A DNA stretch of 64,000 nt from DATFVJ01 sp963851085 (GTDB taxonomy: Bacteria > Actinomycetota > Actinomycetes > Streptosporangiales > Streptosporangiaceae), in contig CAWKNX010000015.1 in the NCBI GenBank assembly GCA_963851085.1, positions 62,001 to 126,000 of the forward strand, given 5' to 3'. Under the pieces are notes generated by a model. That model saw only the letters and a list, made by a program, of their open reading frames with translations. It was not told the origin of the DNA and ran no database searches. Shown here piece by piece: positions 8,831 through 16,133 of this stretch. The translations under genes and the position numbers were made by a program. The stretch's first letter is position 1, and the number at the start of each line of letters is the position of its first letter.

Positions 8831-9836
8831 TCACCGCCGGGCGAGTGCGCGGAGGAAGAACATCAGGTTGGCTGGGCGCTCGGCGAGGCGGCGCACGAGG
8901 TAGCCGTACCAGTCGCTCCCGTACGGCACATAGACCCGCACCACGGAACCGGACGTGGCGAGCCTGCGCTGCTCCGCCGGGCTGACCCCGTACAGCATCT
9001 GGAACTCATAGCTGCCCGCTGGCCGGCCGGTCAGCGTCGCCTGCGCGAGTGCGATCTTGATAATCCGGGAATCGTGCGTGGCCAGCATCGGGTACCCACG
9101 CCCGGCCATCAGCACGCGCAGACATCGGGCGTACGAGCGGTCGACCTCGTGACGGCTGGAAAACGCGACGTCGTCGGGCGCCCGGTAGGCGCCCTTGCAC
9201 AGCCGGACCCGCGACCCTGGCCCGGAAAGCTGCTCGCAGTCCCGCTCTGCGCGCCGCAGGTATGCCTGGATCACGCAGCCCAGGTCGGCGAACTCGGTGC
9301 GGAGTTCCGCCACCAGGCGCAGGGTGGGCTCGACGGCCGCGTGGTCCTCCATGTCGACCGTGACCGTGGTGCCCGCGGCGCGCGCCGCGGCGCAGATCCT
9401 CGCGATGTGCCCGATCGCCGTCTTCTCGCCATGTGCCGCGAGCCGCAGCCCGACCGCGGACGGCTTGACCGACACTTCGGCCGCGCCGATCAGCGCCGGC
9501 ACCGCCAGCCCGGTCGGGCACGGCCTGCCCGGCCAGTCCGGCCGGCCCGGGCATCCCGGCCAGGCCAGTCAGTCCCGCGCCTGCCAGGCCCTCGATCAGC
9601 CGGATGTACTCGTCTGCGACCGCCGCCGCATGCTCGGGCTCGGTCGTGTCCTCACCAAGGTGGTCAAGGCTGACAAGGAGACCGTCGCCGCGCAGCCGTT
9701 CAGTAACATTTATCGCATCCGCCGCGCTCGCACCGGCGACGAAGCGGGCGACGACATCCCTGCTGAACGGCGCGGTGCTGACAAGCCGGTGGATGCGGGC
9801 ACTTCTGGACATGGCCAGCAGGCTGCGGCGCAACAC
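8831..9836 (-). CDS. Proline dehydrogenase (PRODH), one apparent frameshift
   Basis: This is a monofunctional FAD-dependent proline dehydrogenase that oxidises proline to pyrroline-5-carboxylate. The N-terminal frame begins MLRRSLLAMSRSARIHRLVS at a GTG (9836) and reads to about residue 105. The second frame carries VSVKPSAVGL, VTVDMEDHAAVEPTL, RVRLCKGAYRAP, MLATHDSRII and YEFQMLYGV, the barrel strands and FAD/proline contacts typical of the family. The break lies in a repetitive Gly/Ala-rich stretch near 9510, and the 1006-base span is one base over a multiple of three. It precedes proC and acuC on the same strand. The final RRLAERPANLMFFLRALARR is the expected C-terminus. Confidence 0.87.
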
Positions 9837-9888
9837 GACGGGCGACCTCCAGGCAGTCCGTGCGGGGTGGTGTCCCCTGCGCGCAAGG

Positions 9889-10915
9889 CTACGCGCGGCG
9901 GCCGGCGCGTGGCGCCGGCGCGCAGGGTGATTTTGACGTTCGCGCCTTCGTCAGGCGACACGATGACCTCCTGGGCGGCGGCGACACCGCCGGCGAGGAG
10001 TTCGGCCGCCACCGGCGTGGTCCGCTTGACAGCGCGAGCGCGATCGGCCCAAGCTCGTAGTGCCGCGCGGCAGAACCGACCGAACCCACCGCGGCACCGC
10101 CAAGCTCGACCGGGTCGCCATGGGCGGGCAGCCGGTCCGCGCTGCCGTCGAGGTGCAGCAGGACCAGGCGCCGCGGCGGATGGCCAAGGTTGTGCACCCG
10201 CGCCACCGTCTCCTGGCCCCGGTAGCAGCCCTTGTCCAGATGCACGGCGGCGCCGATCCAGCCGACCTCGTGCGGGATCGTACGATGATCGGTGTCAAGG
10301 CCGAAACGCGGCTGGTGTGCCGCGATGCGCAGCGCCTCGAACGCCCACATGCCCGCCAGGCGGCACGCCGCGCCCGGTCAGCTCCGCCGCCACCGTGCCC
10401 ACTGTCTCCCTGGTGAACGACAAGATCGATCCCGAACGGCTGCCGCAGAATCACCGCCCCGCTCGGTGCGAAGTCGCCTGCGCGTGGGCCTTCGAGCGTC
10501 AGCACCGCGAGCTGCCCGTGACGTCCTCTGGCTCGACCCGGAGCATGAAGCGCATCGACTCGAGAAAGGCGACCAGGCCTTCGGCCATGCCAGGCTCGAC
10601 ATGCGCCCACACCGCCACGCCGTCGTCGACGAGCGTGAGATGGTGCTCGATATGGCCGTTCGGGCTGAGCACGAGCGCCTGGGTGGCGGTGTGCGGGGAA
10701 AGGTGCTCGACGTCCTGTGTGGTCAGGCTGTGCAGCCAGGAGAGCCGGTCGGCGCCGGTGATCCGGACCACGCCGCGGTTGCTCCTGTCGACCAGGCCCG
10801 CCGCCTGCGTGAGGGCGCGCTGTTCGGCGAATGGATCGCCGTAATGCCAGGCGACGCCCGAATCGGGCTCGGCCGCCGCGACCGCACCTGCTGACGTCAG
10901 CAAAGGGCTTCCCAT
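9889..10915 (-). CDS. YgfZ/CAF17 folate-binding protein, several apparent frameshifts
   Basis: YgfZ-type proteins bind folate and help mature some iron-sulfur enzymes. The first frame starts at the ATG at 10915 and contains GLVDRSNRGVVRITGADRLS and WLHSLTTQDVEHL. The middle frame carries LEGPRAGDFAPSGAVILR, and the third gives the hallmark LDKGCYRGQETVARVHN with the conserved cysteine. Near 10020 the frame appears to shift again, because ELLAGGVAAAQEVIVSPDEG, the usual C-terminus, is in a fourth register. At least three shifts are needed. A 19-base copy of the MITE-like end (10926-10944) sits directly upstream. The neighbouring Fur-family gene matches the arrangement recalled for Streptomyces. 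Confidence 0.8.
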
Positions 10916-10925
10916 GGCGCCAAGG

Positions 10926-10944
10926 TTAGTGTCTGTTTCGGAAC
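10926..10944 (+). repeat. Solo copy of the MITE-like terminal sequence
   Basis: TTAGTGTCTGTTTCGGAAC lies just upstream of ygfZ. Its last 17 bases are identical to the left terminus of the 165-bp element at 34365-34529. No second, inverted copy was seen nearby, so this looks like a solo end. Confidence 0.75.
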
Positions 10945-10955
10945 GCTGGGATCGT

Positions 10956-11053
10956 GTCAGCTGCGCCGGCGTCAGATGGGCGGGCGTCAGCTGGGCGGGC
11001 GTCAGCTGCGCGGGCGTCAGCTGCGCGGGCGTCAGCTGCGGGCGTCAGCGGGC
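10956..11053 (+). repeat. 15-bp tandem repeat array
   Basis: Five full units of a GTCAGCTGCGCGGGC-type 15-mer are followed by two shortened ones. Units 1-3 differ by one to three bases; units 4 and 5 are identical. The array lies between ygfZ (divergent start) and the 3' end of the Fur-family gene. Read on the plus strand it could encode AGVSC pentads, but no supported gene frame contains it. Confidence 0.85.
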
Positions 11054-11055
11054 GC

Positions 11056-11499
11056 TCAGCTGGTCGCGGCGTGCGGGCCCGCGGCGCGCGCCCGGCAGCC
11101 GGCGCAGCGGCCGAAGACGGTCAGGTGGCCGACGTCAGTCTCGAACCCATGCTCACGATCAAGAGCGCTCACCAGGCCACGCACGGTCTCCGGGCTGACC
11201 TCTGTCACCTTGCCGCAGTCCCTGCACACCAGGTGCACATGATCGGCCTGGGCCGCGAGGTGATAGGTCGGAGCGCCATGGCCGAGGTGCGTGTGGGTGA
11301 CCAGGCCGAGTTGTTCGAGCAGCTCAAGCGTGCGGTAGACCGTGGAGATGTTTACACCCCTGGCGGTCTGCCGTACGTCGGCGCAGATGTCCTCTGGTGT
11401 CGCGTGTTCAAGTTTGTTGATCGCTTCGAGCACGAGCTGCCGCTGCGGTGTGACACGGTATCCGCGCGACCGGAGCTCCTCGTGCCACGTCCGGGCCAT
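11056..11499 (-). CDS. Fur-family metalloregulator (Nur/Fur-like)
   Basis: This 147-residue protein is a metal-responsive repressor. The winged-helix DNA-binding domain spans residues 1-80 (RGYRVTPQRQLVLEAINKLE, then NISTVYRTLELLEQLGLVTH). The dimerisation/metal domain contains HGAPTYHLAAQADHVHLVC and two CxxC pairs, CRDC and CAGC, likely a structural zinc site. Sequence and its setting next to ygfZ and a nitrobindin recall the Streptomyces nickel regulator Nur, but several of the extra Nur histidines are not obvious, so the metal is left open. The gene is read divergently from the repeat-rich 11.5-12.4 kb zone. Confidence 0.88.
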   Translation of the reverse strand: MARTWHEELRSRGYRVTPQRQLVLEAINKLEHATPEDICADVRQTARGVNISTVYRTLELLEQLGLVTHTHLGHGAPTYHLAAQADHVHLVCRDCGKVTEVSPETVRGLVSALDREHGFETDVGHLTVFGRCAGCRARAAGPHAATS

Positions 11500-11663
11500 G
11501 GGGCTGAGTCTACGGCCTCAGGCCTGGGGAGGCGGCCCTCCGGATCCAGGGGCCACGCGGCGGGCCGCGCCGTACCCGATCCAGGTGCGCAGAATTGCTC
11601 TTGCCTTCGCGGCACCACCCGACATAGCCTTCGGCTACGCGGGAAAGGAGGTGGTCCAACAGC

Positions 11664-11702
11664 ATGCATAGCAGTAGGACTCGCGAGGTGGCTGTCAGCT
11701 AG
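11664..11702 (+). CDS. Candidate 12-residue leader-type peptide
   Basis: ATG at 11664 starts a 12-codon frame reading MHSSRTREVAVS, ending in TAG. It is preceded by AAAGGAGGTGG, an eight-base perfect match to the anti-Shine-Dalgarno, 11 bases from the ATG, far stronger than most sites in this window. Nothing downstream is an obvious gene for it to control. Its function is unknown; it may be a conserved leader peptide whose downstream gene was lost, or a chance match. Confidence 0.35.
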   Translation: MHSSRTREVAVS

Positions 11703-11910
11703 CCGCCGTCCCGCCTGAACGCAGGCCGCGGACTAGCGGCCGGCGAACACTAGGCAGACACCGCACCCCCGGGCTGACCGGAACTCGTCCTCCCGGTCCC
11801 CGTAACCGAAAGAGGCGTGCCACGTGTGACACGTGACTTCGGTACGGGAGCGGCCCGGGGGATTTTACTTTCCCCGAACCACCGGCACCGCCCCCCGACC
11901 GGCACCGCCC

Positions 11911-12126
11911 CGACCGGCACCGCGCCCCTCGCGGCGCTGGAAAACCGTGCGGGGCTCCTCAGAGTCCCTACGAGAACCCCATGCCCTGCTGCCCGGCCCC
12001 GCAGCCGACGCCACCGCCCGACCGGCACCGCGCCCCTCGCGGTGCTGGAAAACCGTGCGGGGCTCCTCAGAGTCCCTACGAGAACCCCATGCCCTGCTGC
12101 CCGGCCCCGCAGCCGACGGCGCCGAG
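11911..12126. repeat. 108-bp tandem duplication
   Basis: Two adjacent copies of a 108-base sequence start at 11911 and 12019 with CGACCGGCACCGCGCCCCTC and end near GCAGCCGACG. They differ by about one base in the first 95 (GCGGCGCTGG versus GCGGTGCTGG). Such high identity suggests a recent duplication. Confidence 0.85.
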
Positions 12127-12390
12127 ACGGTCGCTGGCTGCGCCGCCTTGGTCCGGAAGGCCGCAGCCAGCACCGTGCCCGGTCACATACCTCCCGTTCA
12201 CCGGCCCCACTGATCCCTCGCTCCGGCGTCGCCAGCCACGAGCCCGTACCCGCAGGCCCCGAGGCGCTGCGCACCGGGCCGGTGCGCGGCGGGAGAGATC
12301 CTCAGATCCGCTCTTACGAAGGACCAGCCCGATTTGCCCTGTTTCGCGGGCCGCTCGGCCGACGAGCGCCCCCGCGACGCCGCCCGGTTT

Positions 12391-12443
12391 CATGATCGCG
12401 GTAACTTTGCCGCGCATATCGCCGAAAACTTACCGCGATCATG
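12391..12443. repeat. 53-bp palindromic element, copy 1
   Basis: An imperfect palindrome has outer arms CATGATCGCGGTAA and TTACCGCGATCATG. The loop side reads CTTTGCCGCGCATATCGCCG. Related copies occur at 35344-35395 and 47781-47833. Copy 1 lies immediately after the nitrobindin stop codon and could act as its terminator, although it lacks a T-tract. Confidence 0.85.
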
Positions 12444-12446
12444 GGC

Positions 12447-12941
12447 CTAATCGCCGACGCGCTTCAGCTGCGCGGATACGTGCGGCTGCAATGGCTGGCC
12501 GACTGCCGCCATGTCAAAGGCCCAGGCAAGATCGTCCCCCACGAGGCCATACAGCCTGTGACCCGCCGTGACCTCCTTCGCCGTAGCCGTCCGGGCGACG
12601 ACATCGGTGCGAAGCTCGATCCTGGTCCCGGTGATCTCACCCAGGTACACCTCCGCGAACCCCGTCGGATGCGCGAGGACCAGTTCGACATCGCCGCCGG
12701 GCTGCGGACGCCAGTATCCGCTCTCGGTGGCGAGCGGCCGCACAGGGGCACCCGCATCGTCGAGCAGCCAGGTCCGGCTCACGTAGATCAGGTACGGCTT
12801 GCCGTTATGGGTGAAGCTGGTTTCCTGGCCGAACCTGAAGCTCTCGATCGTCGGGTAGCCGCCGATACCCGCACCCTCCCACCGCCCGAGCAGGAAGAGC
12901 AGCGGAGCGAGGTCGGCATGAGGCTCCCCGGCCGGCTTCAC
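12447..12941 (-). CDS. Nitrobindin-like haem-binding protein (FABP family, DUF1794)
   Basis: This 164-residue beta-barrel protein belongs to the nitrobindin/peroxynitrite isomerase family, which binds haem and can isomerise peroxynitrite. The family signature GRWEGAGIGGYPTI lies near residues 19-32, and the C-terminal histidine in LQPHVSAQL fits the proximal haem ligand. The start is the GTG at 12941, which overlaps the stop of the upstream 36-residue membrane protein by GTGA; the longer frame to 12983 adds a non-homologous leader. The neighbourhood with a Fur-family regulator and ygfZ matches Streptomyces as recalled. Confidence 0.88.
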   Translation of the reverse strand: MKPAGEPHADLAPLLFLLGRWEGAGIGGYPTIESFRFGQETSFTHNGKPYLIYVSRTWLLDDAGAPVRPLATESGYWRPQPGGDVELVLAHPTGFAEVYLGEITGTRIELRTDVVARTATAKEVTAGHRLYGLVGDDLAWAFDMAAVGQPLQPHVSAQLKRVGD

Positions 12942-13048
12942 CGCGCGCTCCCGCGCGCACGGTACAGCCGCACCGCGAACCACACAACCGCGACCGCGAC
13001 CGCCGCGAGAACCGCCACCAGAATCGCCGCACTCAGCACGCCGGACAT
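12938..13048 (-). CDS. Small single-pass membrane protein
   Basis: This 36-residue peptide starts at the ATG at 13048 and consists of one strongly hydrophobic segment (AILVAVLAAVAVAVVWFAV) followed by a basic tail RLYRARGSAR, suggesting an N-out/C-in membrane anchor. Its stop overlaps the nitrobindin GTG by four bases, indicating coupled translation. No specific function is recognised. Confidence 0.65.
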   Translation of the reverse strand: MSGVLSAAILVAVLAAVAVAVVWFAVRLYRARGSAR

Positions 13049-13113
13049 TGCCGAAGCATACGGCGTGACGCTCGCCCGACGGCGCTGCCAGGCCGGCTTG
13101 TTAGTGTCAGCGC

Positions 13114-13479
13114 ATGGTAACGCGATCACTTGTGGTCAAGGTAACCGCGGGCAAAGACGACCCGGAACGCTGCAACCAGGCATTCACCGTGGCCGCGACG
13201 GCTGCGGCGAGCGGAGTTCCCGTGTCGCTATGGCTGACCGGCGAGGCAGCCTGGTTCGCGCTGCCCGGGCGCGCGGAAGAATTCGATCTGCCCGAGGCGG
13301 CGCCGCTCGCCGATCTGCTGGCCGGCTTGCTCACGGCCGGCACGGTGACCCTGTGCACCCAGTGCGCGGCGCGCAGGAATATCACCGAGGAGGACGTCGT
13401 CACGGGCATACGGATCTCGGGTGCGACGACCTTCGTCGCGGAGATCACCGCGGAGGGCGCCCAGGCCATCGTGTACTGA
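13114..13479 (+). CDS. DsrE family protein
   Basis: This 121-residue protein resembles the DsrE/DsrF/YchN sulfur-relay fold. The N-terminus SLVVKVTAGKDDPERCNQAF and the middle segment ASGVPVSLWLTGEAAWF are typical, and TLCTQCAARRNI carries a CxxC that could hold persulfide. It is read divergently from the small membrane protein/nitrobindin pair. No sulfur enzyme is adjacent, so its partner is unknown. Start is the ATG at 13114. Confidence 0.82.
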   Translation: MVTRSLVVKVTAGKDDPERCNQAFTVAATAAASGVPVSLWLTGEAAWFALPGRAEEFDLPEAAPLADLLAGLLTAGTVTLCTQCAARRNITEEDVVTGIRISGATTFVAEITAEGAQAIVY

Positions 13480-14154
13480 GCGCCTTCCGGCCCAGTGAAG
13501 GCGTGGTTCTTGCCGATCTCGACCATCGGCATGCTGCCGCGAAACCGTGCGTCTGAGGAGCCGTGCGTCTGAGGAGCCGTGCGTCTGAGGAGCCGTGCGT
13601 CTGAGGAGCCGTGCGTCTGAGGAGCCGTGCGTCCGTCTGAGGAGCCGTGCGTCTGAGGAGCCGTGCGTCTGAGGAGCCGTGCGTCTGAGGAGCCGTGCGT
13701 CTGAGGAGCCGTGCGCCCAGTCCATGATCGCGGTGAATTTCATGCACATGTGCGCGCAGATTATTAACACGCTGATTTCGGATATGTCAGGTACTGATGT
13801 GCTCCCGCCTGCGACCGACGTCGGACGGCTCACGGTTGACCCTAGCCAGTGCCGTCCAGCGCTGGCCACAGAAGCCGCTGGCCAGGAGGTCACATCGCAC
13901 AAAGGAGATTGTCAGGTCGGGAACCGGCGTGTTGTTACGAAGAGTGCCCATGTGACCTCAAATCCACCATGATCAAGGTGTCCCCGGCGGGTAACGGCCT
14001 GAAGTGGTCATGGGGTCACCGAGCCCGGGCACGTCCGAGCCAAGCCGCGCCGCCGCTCCGGCCTTCGGCCCGCCACCCGCGTCACGGGTTTCATGATCCG
14101 TGCCAAACCGCGCGGACGATGAGAGCCACGCGACAGCACGGTCACCGCGGTGGA
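13480..14154. other. Intergenic repeat zone
   Basis: The 675 bases between the DsrE-like gene and gatD have no convincing gene. They hold the 16-bp array at 13545-13716, then a half-copy of the palindromic element beginning CATGATCGCGGTGAATTT near 13723, and GCAGATTATTAACACGCTGATTT near 13754, the core of which recurs near 49253. Two further CATGATC starts occur near 13968 and 14092. Confidence 0.6.
13545..13716. repeat. 16-bp tandem repeat array (about ten units)
   Basis: CCGTGCGTCTGAGGAG is repeated head to tail ten times, one unit carrying a 4-base insertion (CCGTGCGTCCGTCTGAGGAG), followed by a partial unit. The 16-base period rotates through all three frames, so it is not a protein repeat. 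Confidence 0.95.
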
Positions 14155-14871
14155 TCAGGGTGCCGCCGCGGCGAGGCGCTCTTCGCGCAGCCGCCTCGGC
14201 CATTCCTCGTCGCGCTCCGCGACCGGCTGCAGCGGCCCGACCGCCCAGCTCAGCAGCAGATCCGCCAGGGCCGGGTTGCGGACGAGCGCGGGCCCGTGCA
14301 GATAGGTGCCAAGTACGCGGCCGGCATACGCGCCTTCCGTGCCGTCTCCGTTCCCGACGCCCCGCACAGTGCGCGACAGCGGCCGCGCGCCCGGGCCGAG
14401 CTGGGTAACCCCCTGATGATTCTCGAATCCCGTCAGCCGCGGTACGCCCAAGGCCGGGTCCACGTCGGCGAGGATCTCACCGACGCTACGCCGTTCCCCG
14501 CGGCCGCTGCGGATGTCGAGCAGGCCGAGGCCTGGCAGCGGCTGCCCGTCGACGCCACCGAACTCGGCGCCCAGGAGCTGATAGCCCGCGCACACCGCGA
14601 ATACAACCGCGCCGGAAGCGGCCGCGGCCGCAAGCCCGTCGTCCACGCGCAGCCGCCGCGCCGCAAGGATCTGCGGCAGATCCTCACCACCGCCCATCAG
14701 GTAGATGTCGCCCTCGGTTGGCACCCGCTGGTCGGAATTCACGCTGACCGCCTGCGTCGCGATGCCGCGCAGCCGGGCACGCCGCTCGAGGACGAGCAGG
14801 TTCCCACGATCGCCGTAGGTGCTGAGCAGGTCCGGATATACCCAGACCAGGCGGAGTGGCCTGCCGGTCAC
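14155..14871 (-). CDS. gatD: Lipid II isoglutaminyl synthase, glutamine amidotransferase subunit
   Basis: GatD supplies ammonia to MurT for amidation of D-glutamate in lipid II, a cytoplasmic-face step of peptidoglycan synthesis. The 238-residue protein is a class I (triad) amidotransferase: YLMGGGEDLPQ is the oxyanion region, Cys94 sits in VFAVCAGYQLLG, and His192 in GTYLHGPALVRNP. The GTG start at 14871 overlaps the murT stop as GTGA, so translation is coupled; the longer open frame reads back into murT and is not used. Confidence 0.93.
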   Translation of the reverse strand: MTGRPLRLVWVYPDLLSTYGDRGNLLVLERRARLRGIATQAVSVNSDQRVPTEGDIYLMGGGEDLPQILAARRLRVDDGLAAAAASGAVVFAVCAGYQLLGAEFGGVDGQPLPGLGLLDIRSGRGERRSVGEILADVDPALGVPRLTGFENHQGVTQLGPGARPLSRTVRGVGNGDGTEGAYAGRVLGTYLHGPALVRNPALADLLLSWAVGPLQPVAERDEEWPRRLREERLAAAAP

Positions 14872-16103
14872 GACACCCTCCCGAGCGCGGCGCGGATCTG
14901 CTGGAACGCCGTGTAGTTGGCGAGCACGTCCAGCGTGCCCTCGACGCGGTCCACCGCGTCGTCGATACCGCTGACAAGTTCGAATGGGACCTCGTCGGCC
15001 TCGAGCCTGACCGCGAGATCGAGCCGGCGTTCCCCGGTCACGAATACCCGGCGTCCGCGCAGCACACGGTAGTCGACGTCCCACAACCAGGACGTGTCCT
15101 TCCCATCCGGCTCCTGAGCGTTCACCCCGAGGACTATCGGCGTTGGCGGCGGATCAAGTACGTCGAACGCCTCCAGCCAGCCAGCCGGGTTCTTGGCGAG
15201 CAGCAGCCGCACGGGCCTGCCCCGCCGCTCGACCTGCGTATAGCGACCTGCCACCGAGGTCACGCCGCGCAGGCTCGGCAGCGCCTGCGCCACATCGACC
15301 CCGAACACCTCGACAACGGCGAGGGCGACGACCGCGTTCGCGCGGTTCGCCCGGCCGGGCAGCGCGAGGTCGAGTTCGTGAGCGCGGCCGGCGGAGTCGA
15401 TCACCTTGCCGCCATCAAGCACCCAGCTCACCCGCGGCCGCGCGCATGCGCACTCGCCGCAGCGCCAGTCGTCGCCGTCCCTGCGGAGGTGAGAGCCGCA
15501 CTCGGGGCAGCACCAGGAATCCTCCCGCCAACGCTGACCGGCCGATACCCAGGTGACGCTCGCCGAGGACGCAGCCGCCCAGGCGACGAGGGGGTCGTCG
15601 GCGTTGGCGACGACCCTGGTGCCTGACGCGGCGCCGAGCGCATCCCGCCAGTGCCGCGCGAGCAGCCAGATCTCCGCGGCCCTGTCCATCTGATCGCGGC
15701 TCAGGTTCAGCAGCACGACGACCCGTGGCGCCGTCGCCTTCAGCACCCGCGGCAGGTATTTCTCATCTACTTCGAGCACCGCGTACGGCGCGTTGGGCGC
15801 CTGGCCGAGCGCCGCCGCGAGACCCTCCTCCATGTTCGCGCCGTACCCGTTCGACGCGACCCCCTGGCCGAGCGCGCCGAGACCCGCCGTTATCAGACGC
15901 GTGGTCGTCGTCTTACCATTCGTACCCGTGACGAGGACGATCTGCCGTCCCGCAGCGAGCATCGAGAGGAGATCGGGTTCGAGCCAGAGGCCGATCTTCC
16001 CGCCGATCACCGAACCGTCGCCGCGGCCCGCCATCCGCGACAGCCTGCCGGCCGCGCCGCCCATGGTCGTAGCTAGCCGCGCCCGCAACGGAAGTCTGTC
16101 CAT
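14868..16103 (-). CDS. murT: Lipid II isoglutaminyl synthase, Mur ligase subunit
   Basis: MurT is the ATP-dependent ligase-like half of the MurT/GatD complex. The 411-residue protein has the Mur ligase P-loop GTNGKTTTT at residues 60-68, then NGYGANMEEGL, and a four-cysteine zinc ribbon CCPECGSHLRR with CGEC that is inserted in the central domain of MurT proteins but absent from MurC-F. The C-terminal DUF1727 region (AGWLEAFDVL, then VLANYTAFQQIR) docks GatD. The gene is just downstream of the T4SS-like cluster, 30 bases from its last gene, so the two may share transcripts. Confidence 0.93.
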   Translation of the reverse strand: MDRLPLRARLATTMGGAAGRLSRMAGRGDGSVIGGKIGLWLEPDLLSMLAAGRQIVLVTGTNGKTTTTRLITAGLGALGQGVASNGYGANMEEGLAAALGQAPNAPYAVLEVDEKYLPRVLKATAPRVVVLLNLSRDQMDRAAEIWLLARHWRDALGAASGTRVVANADDPLVAWAAASSASVTWVSAGQRWREDSWCCPECGSHLRRDGDDWRCGECACARPRVSWVLDGGKVIDSAGRAHELDLALPGRANRANAVVALAVVEVFGVDVAQALPSLRGVTSVAGRYTQVERRGRPVRLLLAKNPAGWLEAFDVLDPPPTPIVLGVNAQEPDGKDTSWLWDVDYRVLRGRRVFVTGERRLDLAVRLEADEVPFELVSGIDDAVDRVEGTLDVLANYTAFQQIRAALGRVS

Positions 16104-16133
16104 CGTCCCGATGGTATCGGGACGGGGTGAATG

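Larger units (their letters stand above)
11500..12390. other. Repeat-containing stretch without a convincing long gene
   Basis: Upstream of the Fur-family gene about 900 bases hold no open frame with recognisable homology. Visible contents are a short ORF with a perfect Shine-Dalgarno at 11664, a second purine-rich site (GAAAGAGGCG) near 11808 without an obvious product, and the 108-bp tandem duplication at 11911-12126. Frames crossing the duplication on both strands are arginine/proline-rich and look like chance translations. Confidence 0.6.

Noticed and set aside
10914..11198. Plus-strand ORF with AGVSC pentads, resembling pentapeptide-repeat protein
   Set aside because: The pentads are just the translation of a 15-bp minisatellite, lack the A(D/N)LxX pattern and run antisense into the Fur-family gene.
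13545..13716. Possible CRISPR array
   Set aside because: Units are contiguous without spacers and only 16 bases long; no cas genes nearby.
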